DNA of 64,000 nucleotides, taken from contig JADNRZ010000002.1 in assembly GCA_015501605.1 (NCBI GenBank), positions 2,356,001 to 2,420,000 on the forward strand. Reading direction: 5' to 3'. Source of the stretch: Panaeolus papilionaceus. Taxonomy: Eukaryota; Basidiomycota; Agaricomycetes; Agaricales. The notes under the pieces are model-generated. The model was not told where the DNA came from, did not search any database, and saw only the letters and a program-made list of their open reading frames with translations. Position numbers and translations under genes: made by a program. This document shows, in pieces, positions 45,228 to 56,637 of this stretch (its first letter is position 1; every line of letters begins with the position of its first letter).

Positions 45228-48227
45228 ATGTCCGCAGACCAACTCAAGGCTTTGTTGCAACCCCCAAATCTCGGCACTTCAACTTTGAAAGCAAGAGACT
45301 ACATTAATGGCAATTTCACTACCATAGAGAGTCTTCACGATCTCGAAGCAATTGTCCAAAATGCTGAACATGAACAGCAGAGCCTCAAATCTAATGTACG
45401 AGCGGTTTACCCACTCTGCCATGCTTCGTCGTGACGTCCCATTTCGTTTAGGCAGATGCATCTCAGAGAAAAGTAGACGAGGCCATCAAGAACACGCGAG
45501 ATTCGGCCAAACGATACCTGACCTTAGCTCAGAATCTCTCACTACAACGACATAGTCTGGATGACGAACTTTCAGAGTTGACCCAAACCCTACTACCATT
45601 ACCGTATAACAATGACCAGGATACCTCTCTGTTACAAGACCTGGAAACGCTTCATAGGAATTTGAATGAGCTTCACTCAGTCAAGGAATACGTAGAAGTT
45701 ATTGATGGAGTACTGGTTCTCAGGTATGTCCTTTGAAGTTTCCACCACTCGTTAGAACCAACCATATTTTGCCAGCGAAAAGGCAATCCAGGAGGCTCAG
45801 AATGCCTCACCACTCACTCTGGATGCACTCGATGCATATAGGAAGTTACAGAGTACAGTGACTACGACATTGAAATCGTCAAGTGCTGTGAAGGAAGAAC
45901 TAAACGGACAACACTTGAACCTTCTTAAATTCCTAGAGCACATCCGCGACAAAACATGGATTGACATAAAGTCAACCTTATCCAGGTACTTGATTTTGGG
46001 CTTGGTTTCATCTGCTTGAGTTGCTGATATTCGAGCTACAAGGACGCTGGTAGCAGCAGCGGAGAAGCTTGAATGGCCAGCTCGTGTCGAATATGTCACC
46101 CACCCGACTGAGGATAGGAAAGCATTCCAGGCTGCATTCCTCGACTTGTGCCGTCTACAAATATTGTGCGTCTATGTTGATTGGAGTGTTTGTGAAGAAT
46201 TAAACGAGTCGGGACAGCGGTCAACAGTTACACGAAGGACAACCGCTGGTCGAGAAAGAAGGGCTATATGCACTGCAGGCCCTTATACATCCCATAGCAC
46301 TGCGATTCAAATTCCATTTTGAGGGTACGCGACCCACAAACAAGTTAGACAAGGTCGGAAGCCACCATCCCAAATGCATCACTCCTAATCTTCTTGATGT
46401 ATAGCCCGAATGGTTCCTAACACATATACAAAATGTGAGCCATGAGCACTCAGTCTTTATGAACACCATTGTGCAAGGGATTTTGAAGAAGACAGAATTT
46501 CGAGACTTCTCTGCTTGGGTAAGTTGTTTGTTTTTTTACGCTGGTGATTTATGTATCTCATGTCACTTTACCTATTCAGCGCGAATTCACCTATCTGCTG
46601 CTCCCCATTCTTGCCAGGAAAATCAAGAAAGCAATGCCGCTTTTATTGAACCACCCTTCGTTGCTCGCTCATACAATCTATCAAGCGTTGGCTTTCGACG
46701 CTGCGCTTGTGGAAGAAGGTTTTTCGCTGCAGGGGACATCCTACACAAACTCCGACAAGAATTGGGACGGTATCACTGACGTAATACTGGGAAACCCAGA
46801 CTGGTTCGATGTCTGGTTACAGGCAGAAAAGCAATGCAAGTATGAAGCTTTTCTTCTTTTTTCTTGTGACTAATTTTTGCTCTTGCAGTCGTCGAGGATC
46901 AATACAATGCTGTCATCAATGCATCGGACGCTTGGAATTTAAGTGAAGAGACAATATCGGATGATCATGTACACGATTTGAAGCCGACTGTTTCCTCCAG
47001 AAGGATAAAGGCGCTGGTTGAACAAGTTACAGGTACACATATTTTCGCACAATCTGGGCATCATAAAATGTTGACGCATGTCGTTTTAGATCGATACTCG
47101 CTTCTACCTCATGCCATCCAAAAAGTGCACTTCCTCGCCACAATACAATTGCCTTTGCTAGATTCCTATCATGCCCGTATTTCCTCCTCCCTAGTCGCAT
47201 TTGAAACCCTTTCATCCGTTTTCGTCCGCACTGTTCCTGGGGCTTTGAATTTTGGTTCTCGTGACACCAACCTCGCTCAAGATGATCCCAGGAACAGAAC
47301 AAGTGGCGTTTCGGGGTCGAATAGCTTATGCAAGGCACTGTTAAGCTCTTCTTATCTTGACACATGTATTGAGGAATGGAGCGACAACATGGTCCGTCTG
47401 GTTTTGGATAACATCTTTAAAGCAGTACTAAATATACCATGCAGTTCTTCATCCAACTATGGGGAGAATTCGCGACCAACCCAGCCCTCCAGGACTGGAT
47501 GGAGAGGAGTCCTCTCCTACCTGACGACATTGTAGGCGACGACAACCTGGTAAAACTGAGTATCTTCACGACGATCCATGCAAAGTATCGTCAACTCGCC
47601 GAAAGAGCCGAGGACATGGTCGTTCAGCTTATTTGCACAGAAGTTGAAAATGGGCTCAGAGCTCATCGGCAAGCGTCATCATCGGCGTGAGTTGGTTTAC
47701 TATTCTCGTACCAGTACCTTTCACTAACGTCCCGCAGTACTGCTAGGGAGCCACAAGCTCTCGAATTTGCGGTTTCCCAAACGTTGCTGGTCCCTATGGG
47801 CTTGCTCTCTTCCCATCTGGTCTTTTTGAGATCAGTACTGCCAAAGAACAAGTTTGCTGCTATCTACAGACGAGTTACAAGGCAGCTTGCAGAACACATT
47901 TTACATCACCAGATCCTATACCGTGGCGGGTATACTTCACAGGAAGGTAGTGTAATTCGCTCCGAGACAGAGCTCTGGGTAGAAACATGTTTTGGTGCTG
48001 TGGAGGGTTCGCTTGGTGGAGGACGTATGCGAGTTCAAGCGCCATGGAACAAGACATTGGAGGCGGCTAGACTTGCTGGCCTGGAGCTGACAGAGTGGGA
48101 CAAGGTCGCAAACGCAACGTTTGGCGCTATTAGCGACGATGCATGGCAGGATGTTATGGTAGAGGTTATTGGATTCTCTGAGATGGAGCGAGATGAAGTC
48201 GGCGAAATTCTCAAACGTCGTCAGTAA
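45228..48227 (+). CDS. TIP20: TIP20/RINT1 family tethering factor of the Dsl1 complex
   Basis: Subunit of the Dsl1 tether that captures COPI vesicles at the endoplasmic reticulum. The N-terminal 200 residues are charged helix ([45 protein letters not shown]). The RINT1/TIP20 domain follows: [26 protein letters not shown]-type segment [77 protein letters not shown]-like [31 protein letters not shown] and a C-terminus ending LKRRQ at 48225. About ten introns. ATG 45228 chosen because the family usually starts close to the coiled-coil; ATG 45150 is in frame. Convergent with the CSL factor. Confidence 0.85.
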
Positions 48228-48423
48228 TGAGTATTGTAGCCACTTTAGTTTCTGTTTATAGGGTGCCTCCGACAAACATGGGGGATTCAGATCGGTCATT
48301 GCAAAGCAAATCGACAACATCATACACGAAGAGTACACATTAACATGAAGAAGAAAAAATATAGGAAAGATGGAACAGAAAACAAAGTGCCTAGCACGCG
48401 ACCGAAAAAAAAATTATGTCCCT

Positions 48424-50851
48424 TCACATTACTCGTAGAGTCCATCCATGCATACCACCGTCCGCCGCCGCCGCCGCCTGTGCAGCTTGTAGCCAGCCAG
48501 CATCAATATTGCCTGGCTGCCCGTTAGGTTGACCAGGCAATCCTCCTAGTTCCATATTTGTAAACACATTATCACATGCTATCGTGCGCCCTGAATGATA
48601 GCCCACTCCGTCTGATGAGCGTATAAATAAGAGTGGTAAACTACGACCGGCAATGTTGGCCAAGGATGGCTGTGGTAGGGGTGGCGCAGATGAAGATTCA
48701 CCATTAGCGTCTTCTCCATGAGGAGATTTCCTGTCCATTGGCCCGGGCAAAGCATCGTCTTCCAAAGCCTTTATGACCTCTCCGAGGGGAGGCATTTCGA
48801 CGATAACGACGGTGTGAGACGGCATGAATCGATGGCCCATTTGTGGGGAACCAACTGGATTCTGAGGGTCCATGACCTGCGCACCAGGAGCAGATGGAAG
48901 GAAAGGGTTGATCGCAGTTAATGGGCCTGGAGGAGAGGGCTGATAGACGCGTAATGGAAGGGGGCCGAGATTTCCAAGATAAACATCCAGAGGGGTTTGA
49001 ACTCTGTTCGTGGGATGTTCATAGAAGAAATTGGATACTGTAAGTTCGATCGTGTTATTTGCAGGTCGGTACACAGGCGCAGTGAACAACGTGGGAAACG
49101 GTGTGATGGGCATATCCGGGATATTGTTGTTTTGCCCAAACGCGTCGAAAAATGTGTATTGGAACTTGGCTTTGTGGGAAACATTTGTCAGAGCGATCTT
49201 GGGAAAAAAAAAGGAAATGTGGGAGAGTGAATACTCACAGATTCCAACGATTGTCCAACACAGATAGTCATCAACTTCATCGCATACCACACGATAGCCG
49301 TCTTTAATTTCTTCTCGAACCCGCGGCGCTTGGAAAACCAGGGGATGTGTACCGGCTTGAGAGGATATGCCGGGTGCAGGAGGAGCAACGACACCAGGAT
49401 TTCCAGGCATGGGACCAGCGGCACTCAGGTAATGTCTTGTCCCATCGGGGTTTACACGCTGAAGGGCGATTTTCTGCATCTGACTCACAGGGCCACCTTC
49501 ATCATGAGTTACTTTGCCTTTATCGACCTTACGTATAATCAGAGGTGCAGTGGAAATGCCAGAGTGTGTGTCAGAGAGGATGATTTCACATCCGTAGGTG
49601 ACTGGCTGGGGTCCTGCTGCTGGCCATCATGTGAGCAACATGCAGCAATTCATTCCCGTCACATGATAAACTCACCAACAGTTGGTGGAGGGGGTCCAGG
49701 TTTCCGGACGACATTGACGTTGAACGCGGACCAGGCTACATTGCTAGCACACAACTGGGCGTGGTCAATAGTCATGTATTTGGTCCGAACTGTTTGGGAA
49801 TTGATTCGATTGAACAAAGAAACAGGACCGCCTGCGAGGATACACGAGGAGATGTTACGCGTTTTTGCCGTCTTCTTGGAAGGTTTAGAGATAATCGTCA
49901 CGGGTGCCGAATCAAAGGAAGCCCAAACACGACCACTAGGAGGTTCTGTGCCATCCCCTGTAATGCCTGGAAGAGGAGGTTCGGCGATATCAAGCGAAAG
50001 TTGAAAGCTCTTGGCCTTGGCTGTTCCAGTAACGTGGAGGAACTTGAAGCTGGCAGTCATGTTGTTGTCCAAAGGTGCTTTCTGCTCAAACGAGCGATCT
50101 CCTGTTTCAGAAACGACTGCCATGGCGAGTTGTTGGGAGCGCATGTGCCATACTGGGCCATCGATATGGACGACAGGTGGAGGGCAAAGGAACCGCTTCT
50201 CGCTGCCGTACGACTTTTGGGCCACAGCCGCATGCAAGCAGATGACTGTGGTCATTGGCATGACGCGTGAAGGATCTGACGAGACGTGATCCCGTACGAT
50301 ACGCCTAATCTTTGTATGAGGGTCATCTGTCTCCTCGTCTTCTAGCTTGCGCTTGCTAGAGGAGGGTTGGTGCTGGTATGGTCAAGGCGGTTTTCAATGA
50401 GAGCTGATGAAAGATGAATAGGAGGGACGTACATGTGGTGCGATGGCTACTTGTTGAGCAGAAGTTGGCCAAGGGTGTGTTGCTTGACCGTTGGCTGCTT
50501 CCTTCAAAATGGATTGGATAGATGCATTGGGGTCAGTCGTGGGTATACTAGGTGATGGAGCAGCAGAGCTTGAGGAAGAAGGTGTGTGCGAGCTGTTTGC
50601 AGTTAGAGATGGTTGATCTGTCTGAGGACTTGCAGTTGATGGCTGAATAGTTGGAAATAGAGTCGAAGTCGAGGGAGAAGGAGAAAGTTTTTGGTGAATA
50701 AAAGTGAGATTTTATCAGAAAATTATGATTTAAAAAGCAATAAATTTTAAATAATTACCTGCTGATGATTGTCTCGACTGATAGAGTCCTGGTGTATAGA
50801 GGGCATGTGGAGGTTGTGGTCAAGAAAGAAGCCATCCGTCGTCTGCGCCAT
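48424..50851 (-). CDS. CSL (CBF1/Su(H)/Lag-1) family transcription factor
   Basis: Sequence-specific DNA-binding protein, the family that acts in Notch signalling in animals; fungi have CSL but no Notch. The spliced N-terminus MAQTTDGFFLDHNLHMPS leads through a Ser/Pro/Gln-rich region. The Rel-like N-terminal domain is almost the animal one: VICLHAAVAQKSYGSEKRFLC is preserved with PPPVVHIDGPVW. The beta-trefoil follows with ISKPSKKTAKTRN, GPVSLFNRINSQTVRTKY and CASNVAWSAFNV. The C-terminal Rel-like/IPT part is SNFFYEHPTN with a long Pro/Gly linker (MGHRFMPSHTVVIVEMPP) and a polyalanine tail encoded by a GCC repeat. It is of the fungal type in which the N-terminal region is short. About eight introns. 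Stop TGA at 48424-48426. Confidence 0.93.
48462..48475. repeat. (CCG)n microsatellite encoding polyalanine
   Basis: Four to five tandem CCG units at the 3' end of the CSL gene encode the run of alanines in its C-terminal tail (minus strand GGC units). Coding length polymorphism is likely. Confidence 0.85.
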
Positions 50852-51184
50852 TACTTACAGGCGTGAGAGCAGGACGTGGGTGGGAATTTCTTAAACTCCC
50901 TCCGTCGTGAGAGTTTTTGTCTGCAATCCAAATGTCACATTTCTCACGCTGTCACCCTAATGCTCAAGTCACCTGGGAATATTATAGCCGTACGTAAATA
51001 CATGTGTCCATTGTCCAAAAAAAAATAATAAAAAAGCTCATTATAAAAGAACAGAAAATCACTCGTAAAAAAAAGATGGAGGGTGTGCGTATATGTATAT
51101 GTAGGGAGGAGGAGGAGGAGTACATAGAAGAAAAGAAAACAGAAAAAGAAAAGTCCTGCGTAGTCCGTGGTATATCTACAAAAT
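50852..51184. other. Spacer between the CSL gene and the DUF4203 gene
   Basis: 333 bases between tandem minus-strand genes. It includes the CSL promoter (50852-50990) and the 3' region of the DUF4203 gene, which carries a purine-rich stretch (about 51063-51160). No other gene is seen. Confidence 0.5.
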
Positions 51185-54029
51185 TCAACTCAAATAATCT
51201 CTGCTTTTGCTGCGGGGTGCCCCTCGTTTGCCGTCGTTAGGAAATGGAACACCTTCTCCTGAAGACATTCGCATCATACTCCGCGATTCCCGCTTCGAGG
51301 TTGAGGTGACACCTGACCTGGACGTTCGGTGCTGCTCTGTAGGTTTAATACCCATCTCCATGTCTTGTTGCTGGTATCGTTGCCAGTCCTCCACCTTGAG
51401 CATAGACATGCGTTTGGTTGACGACGCACCATAGGTGGCGAGTTTGTCCGCGCTCAAAGACCGCGAGTGCCGGCGTGCTCCTGCTTCATTCATAGAGGCA
51501 CGCTTTTGATGACCGTGTTGGTCTCCGTCCGGACTAGCCGACTTTTTCCGTTTTTCCAAAGCAGCTGCCTTCTCTGCCTGCCGTCGCATCACAACTTCCT
51601 TCTCCAAAGCCTTTGAACGTTCCCATCGCTGTCTCGCTGCCTCGAGTTCAGCATGTTCCTTCTCTGCTTGAGTAAGTGGCGCCTGGATATCCCTCATCTT
51701 CTCTCGATGACGTTCATTTAGTTCTTCAAACGTCTTTACCCGTGTCGTAGCCGGGGGTTGAGGAACCGGTGCAGCAAAAGATGAACGACGAGGTGGTAAG
51801 ATAGTTACCGGTGCTTGAGGTGATTTCATTGTGCCGGATACACGAGCCAGAGGCACTTCATCTGATGAATCCGTTGCCTGGTCTGCAAGTGCGAGTGCAC
51901 TCTCTCTTCTTTTGCGTCGATTGATAGCCTCTTGGACTGCCGGAGAAAGGGGCATGCGGCTAACGGGTTGGATCGGTGTAGTGGCGATTGGAGGGGTGAC
52001 TCCAGTGGGTGGCTGCAAAAGTTTGCGTTCCTGAATATACTGATCCCAGTCGGATTCCTTCAATGGGACACTGGTAGGTCGCGAAATGGGTTCCAAGGTC
52101 GAGTTACGTGCCAAAGAAGAGAACTCCATTGAATGAACGCGAGCCCGTGGATCTGTTTCTCTCGGGGGTCGAATGTGCGAACTTGTAGGAAGGAGGGCGT
52201 TGCTGGCATCCATGCTCAAAGTACGTCTCGAGGAAAATGAAGGACGACGAGATTGTTCCGATGATGAGGGTACAGGAGTCTCGGATTTGAGGACATCGAT
52301 AGAGCGACGAATGGTTTGAATTTCGGCAAGCAACTCGTGCTTACGTTTGTAGTCTTCGAGTTCAGAAGGTGTTAAATGAACAGCATCCTTGGCCATAAAT
52401 GTGGATGGGACGTCTTCCTGAATACCGACGCCTAGATCAAGAGCCGGCAATGCACCGGCCGGTTGGGTATATCTGGAAGCCCGTTTCATGTCTTCGTCTG
52501 ACGTAGGGGCGACCTTGAAGTCGGACAAACCGGAGAGATGTCTATCACGAGGATGGTCGGGAGATGGCGAGCGATCAGTGTCCTTCATGAGTGGTGCAGT
52601 TGATGAGCTCTCCTGACGGCCATGCTTGGTGAGAGTTGGATGCTCCTTTTCCCATTCGTCACGTTCGCGGTCGATAGCTGAGAATCTACCTGCGGCTGAA
52701 AGTTCGGCCTCCTCATCCTTCCTCTTCGTTTCCTCGGCGATTTCAAGCATCTTCTTTTGTAGGACTTTGAGGATACGAAGCTGTACTGCTATCCCCATGA
52801 GAGCAACGGCACCAATCAAACCAAGTTCGATCTGCATGGTTTGGGATACTGGGAATTGTATGCCGTTGTCGACGTATTTTGGGAATAGAGCAGGAAAGCC
52901 CAAATTCCAGATATAAAACTAAAAAAAGGTTGATGAGTAATGGAAGGAAAAGTGAAGATGTAGACGACATACTTCCTTAAGACCCGCAGTAGTGAAGCAA
53001 TCTACACCCAAAATAAAGGAGGTGGCTCCCACAAAGGCCGTGGAAATGAGAAGAATATGGTAATGAATCTGAGTCAAAAAGAATTAAGAGTAAGTGATTG
53101 TTGATTAGATGAAGAGAAGAGGGTCAGTCACCTTTGGAATAGTGGATAGAGTAAAACCAATGACACCGCAGCCTTTCGTTAAAAAAAATTATTATTATTA
53201 TTAAAACTACGGACGACGAATAAAATGAAATATGAACGTACCGATGTAAAGGATCCACCTGAAGCCTATTGTACGAATGAGACCACCATTCCTAAATGAC
53301 TGAATCCAAAGTGCAAGAGCGAAACCACCCCATGCTCCAATTCCATAACGGGTACCCTTCCAGAAGAAGATTGAAACAGCACCGCCCGCCACGCCTGCAA
53401 TGGTTGCGGAGAGTACGAACATTCCGCGAAGAGTACGGGATGGAGGATTAATGGCGGGGATGACGCCGAACTTGAGGATGAGGACTATGCATACTAGAGA
53501 TAAGGTGTAGAAACCAATGAGAAAGAAGGAAGTCCTGAAAGATGGTTTATAAATAGGATAAGTGATGAGGTAGCATGATTTTGAATTTACCAGCGATTTT
53601 TATGACCCCAAAAGGCAGAAGGAAGACCAGTGAGGATGAGTATGACGCCAAGTACAGCGAATGCAGGGTCAACTTTTGTTGACTGTGTGAGAAAAAAAGA
53701 GACATGTGAGTTGCATGCAGAGGAGCGGGTGAAAATGACCGACTGACGAGTACGATGGGTGCTGGAGTTGATGATGACGATGAAGAAGTTGAATCGCCTG
53801 TTGTAGGAGATGGAGACGGGGTGATAGTATGAGTAACATTAAAGACGGCTGGAACGACGGTAACTAGTTGAGTAGGCTGATTTTGTCTTGTTGTGGATAT
53901 TGTGACAGTGAGAAGGGCTGTTGTGGTTGAAAGAGATAAAGAGAGTGAAGTTGACTTGTCTGTAGATTGAGAGTACGTTGAATTGAATAAAAAGGAGAAT
54001 AAAAGGAGAATAAAAATTGAACGGGACAT
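51185..54029 (-). CDS. DUF4203 (TM7SF3-like) membrane protein with long cytoplasmic tail
   Basis: Secretory membrane protein of unknown role. Signal peptide MSRSIFILLLFSFLFNSTYS is followed by a Ser/Thr-rich lumenal region of about 100 residues. The DUF4203 core has about seven helices: PAFAVLGVILILTGLPSAF, SFFLIGFYTLSLVCIVLIL, MFVLSATIAGVAGGAVS, FWKGTRYGIGAWGGFALA, HILLISTAFVGATSF and ELGLIGAVALMGIAVQL. After the last helix comes a tail of about 480 residues, highly charged with coiled helix LKVLQKKMLEIAEETKRKDE and RERDEWEKEHP, then Arg/Ser-rich segments. The tail is encoded by one large exon. Several short introns lie between 52900 and 53790. Family name from recognition of the helix pattern; function cannot be told. 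Confidence 0.8.
53188..53203. repeat. Short (ATT)n repeat in an intron
   Basis: Five ATT units, next to a run of A, inside an intron of the DUF4203 gene. Low complexity only. Confidence 0.6.
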
Positions 54030-54124
54030 GGGGAGCAGTACGAGTAGGAGGGATGATGATGGCCAAGTCAAAGAGAGGCTGTCAGAAATAACGAGGTCAA
54101 AGACGAGACCACTTTCCTAATTAG

Positions 54125-56351
54125 TTAATCAAACTGCTCAAAGCGTACAGGTGTCGCTTTGATCGTGTTCAGAATGCGAACCATTTTGCCTTTCTGCGAT
54201 TCGGTTACAATCGAAATAACTTTGCCAGTCATTCGACCGAACCGAGCCACTCTGCCAGCAATATGGACGTATCCATCGACACTCGAACTCGAAACCTTCT
54301 CTCCCACTCCACAATATGGCAATCCTACAATAAAAACGTGGCTTAATCCTCCCAAATCAATACCCCTTGTCGTTGCAACTGTTCCAACTAGCAGCCTCCC
54401 TTTACTTGTTTCCATCCCTTTAGCATATTCTAATCCATGTGCGTCGACACCTAATTGTCGCAGCTCGTAAATAGCTCGTCCAACTGGTGCAGAGGATCCA
54501 AGTACTACTAATCCCATTCGCGCTACATCCACCGCGAAACATGTAGCGATGGCTTCCATCACATTCGCATCAAATGGTGATGACGTCGTTTCGTACTCTT
54601 ACACATGTCAATTGTCAGTTAGATATTCTCTTGTGAATCAAAGTTTAAACTTACCCGTGTTCAATTCAACCGATACCTCTTCGTCGACTTCAAGAATATC
54701 GCTGTCATTCGCTTCCGCCTCTTTGGGTCCGCGTATCGCCTCTTCAGTGTTTTTGATATGACCATCTTCCCCAACAACCAGAACAGAGTGCATAATCCCG
54801 AGAGGTGTACCCTCTTTTCCTTTACCAAACACCTTGACAAGGTTATACCGATTCAGCCAACCGCTTTCTTCAAACAGGTAATCTCGAAGGTGAACTCGCA
54901 GTGTCGCGCTTGACATGATCAACTGTGGTATCCCCTCTTCCCGCTCCTTGCCGCATCTCCACGCCGCTTTGCGCCGATAGACATCCTCTTCTTCATCCTC
55001 TTCCTCTTCAGCCCGCAATGCCGCCTCTGATAACACTTTTCGCCTCGCATAAATCATGTCCAATATTTGCCGCGTCTGTCCAGGATGCTTTTCAATAGCC
55101 TTTTTCGCCTTTTCATGCGCTCTTCGGAAAGACTTCTTTGGATCCTTTCGTGCAGCCGTTTCCACCAAGTAATCCACTTCATCCACCGCCACAGCCTGCA
55201 GCCCTTTCAGTCCTAGCGCATCTTTATCCATCTTGTACGCTTCCATGAAAGCTTGTGGGGTGCAGATCAAGATATGTGGAGGTTCCTTCTTCAGCAGCTC
55301 CACCATATCGCTACACGATTTGCCGCCTCCCCGCACCAAAACCTGCACCACAGACTCTAGACTCGGGCGTTCATCGCTAGGAATAGCGTCCACGAGTCTC
55401 TTAACCCAATCCTCAAACTGGTACCCAAGGTCACGATGGGGCACAATCAATAGCGAGGTTATGAACCGAGTCTTCTTTCCCGTCACCTCATCCACAGAGG
55501 CCAATCGCGGCTTGTTGAGTAGTGCAAGTACTATCCCAAACGACCTGGTTTGATTGTAGTCAGTAAACGAACCAGTCTGTTCCAAAAAAAATACAGAGGA
55601 GAAAAGAAAAAACGGAAAGGCAAGAATAGCCTACACAATACGGAGTAACTCGGCAAGAAAAGCCTAGAAATCCATGGAAAAGACGGTAAAAAATAGGACA
55701 AGTGAGGAAAGAAGCATGAACGGATCGGACAAAGACCTGTCGTACTACGACAAGGGCGCGGCGTTCTTGGAATATAGAAACTCACTTTCCCGACCCGGTA
55801 CAGTCTTTAAGCAAAATATCCTTGCCTCCTAGTAACTCGGGGATAAGCTTCTCTTGCACTTCGGTGGGTTGAATCACGTCAGGAAACGCCGTTCGAAGCG
55901 CGGTGACTATCTTTCTGTCTAGACCCAGCGCTTCAAAAGATAAACCATTCCCGTTGGTTCCACCAACACCACTAGATGATGAGCCATAATACTGGCCGAC
56001 CGAATGAGACGAGACAAGGGGAGCGGATGCTGGAGGGAGAGAGGGGTTGAAAGGGGACGGGTTATGTCTGAAACTTTCTTGTTGTCCATGTTTCTTCTTT
56101 TTATTCCTGGGATGCTGCAACTCCTCTTCCTTTTCCTTTTTCCCAAGGTCTTCCGTTTTCGCCAACAACACTGCTCGTGCATGATCCTCATATGCACGGC
56201 TCATGCTCCGAACCTGGTTTCCCAACCCAGCTGCCCCATTCACCCCAAGAAACCCTATACGACATTGTGCCTGTTGGTTCCTACAGCTTGTTTGTCCGAT
56301 AAAACGAACAAGGCCTGCTTGAGCTTGTGGTTGTAATAAGAGAAATCGCAT
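54125..56351 (-). CDS. MRH4: Mitochondrial DEAD-box RNA helicase, MRH4-like
   Basis: ATP-dependent RNA helicase that in yeast is needed late in assembly of the large mitochondrial ribosomal subunit. An N-terminal basic, Gln/Leu-rich segment (MRFLLLQPQAQAGLVRFIGQ) is a likely targeting peptide, then a Lys/Glu-rich region. Core: FEALGLDRKIVTALR, Q-motif region IQPTEVQEKLIPELLGGKD, Walker A written DCTGSGKS (usual A-x-T-G-S-G-K-T), ICTPQAFME, VAVDEVDYLVE (DEVD in place of DEAD), SATLRVH, then GRLLVGTVATTRGIDLGG and HIAGRVARFG (motif VI). Insert of Glu-rich residues lies between motifs II and III. The unusual motif forms are also seen in Mrh4-type proteins. An intron of 241 bases at 55545-55785 splits the Walker A lysine codon. 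Tandem after the DUF4203 gene. Confidence 0.83.
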
Positions 56352-56637
56352 TGCGAACGCACGTGCAGATGTTGAACCTCAAGAAAAAAATAATTATTGT
56401 CCATTTCAACTTCCGTTCGGTATTTTTCCTAAGTACCACGCTAATCAGGAACACGAATTACCATTTTTGGCACTTCATATACCTTGACATGTCAAACTAC
56501 TCTGTTGTCCGCACTTCTTTTCTTATGAAACGTGGGTCAATTCCAGTAAGAATATCTGTTTCATGCTCTACAACTTGTTCTAAATAACACGCCTGTGTAC
56601 TACGCGAAAACCTTGACTGACAACCTCCCACCCGTCG
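56352..56637. other. Spacer between the sugar transporter and the MRH4-like gene
   Basis: 286 bases between tandem minus-strand genes: promoter of the MRH4-like gene and 3' region of the transporter. AT-rich, no gene seen. Confidence 0.5.
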
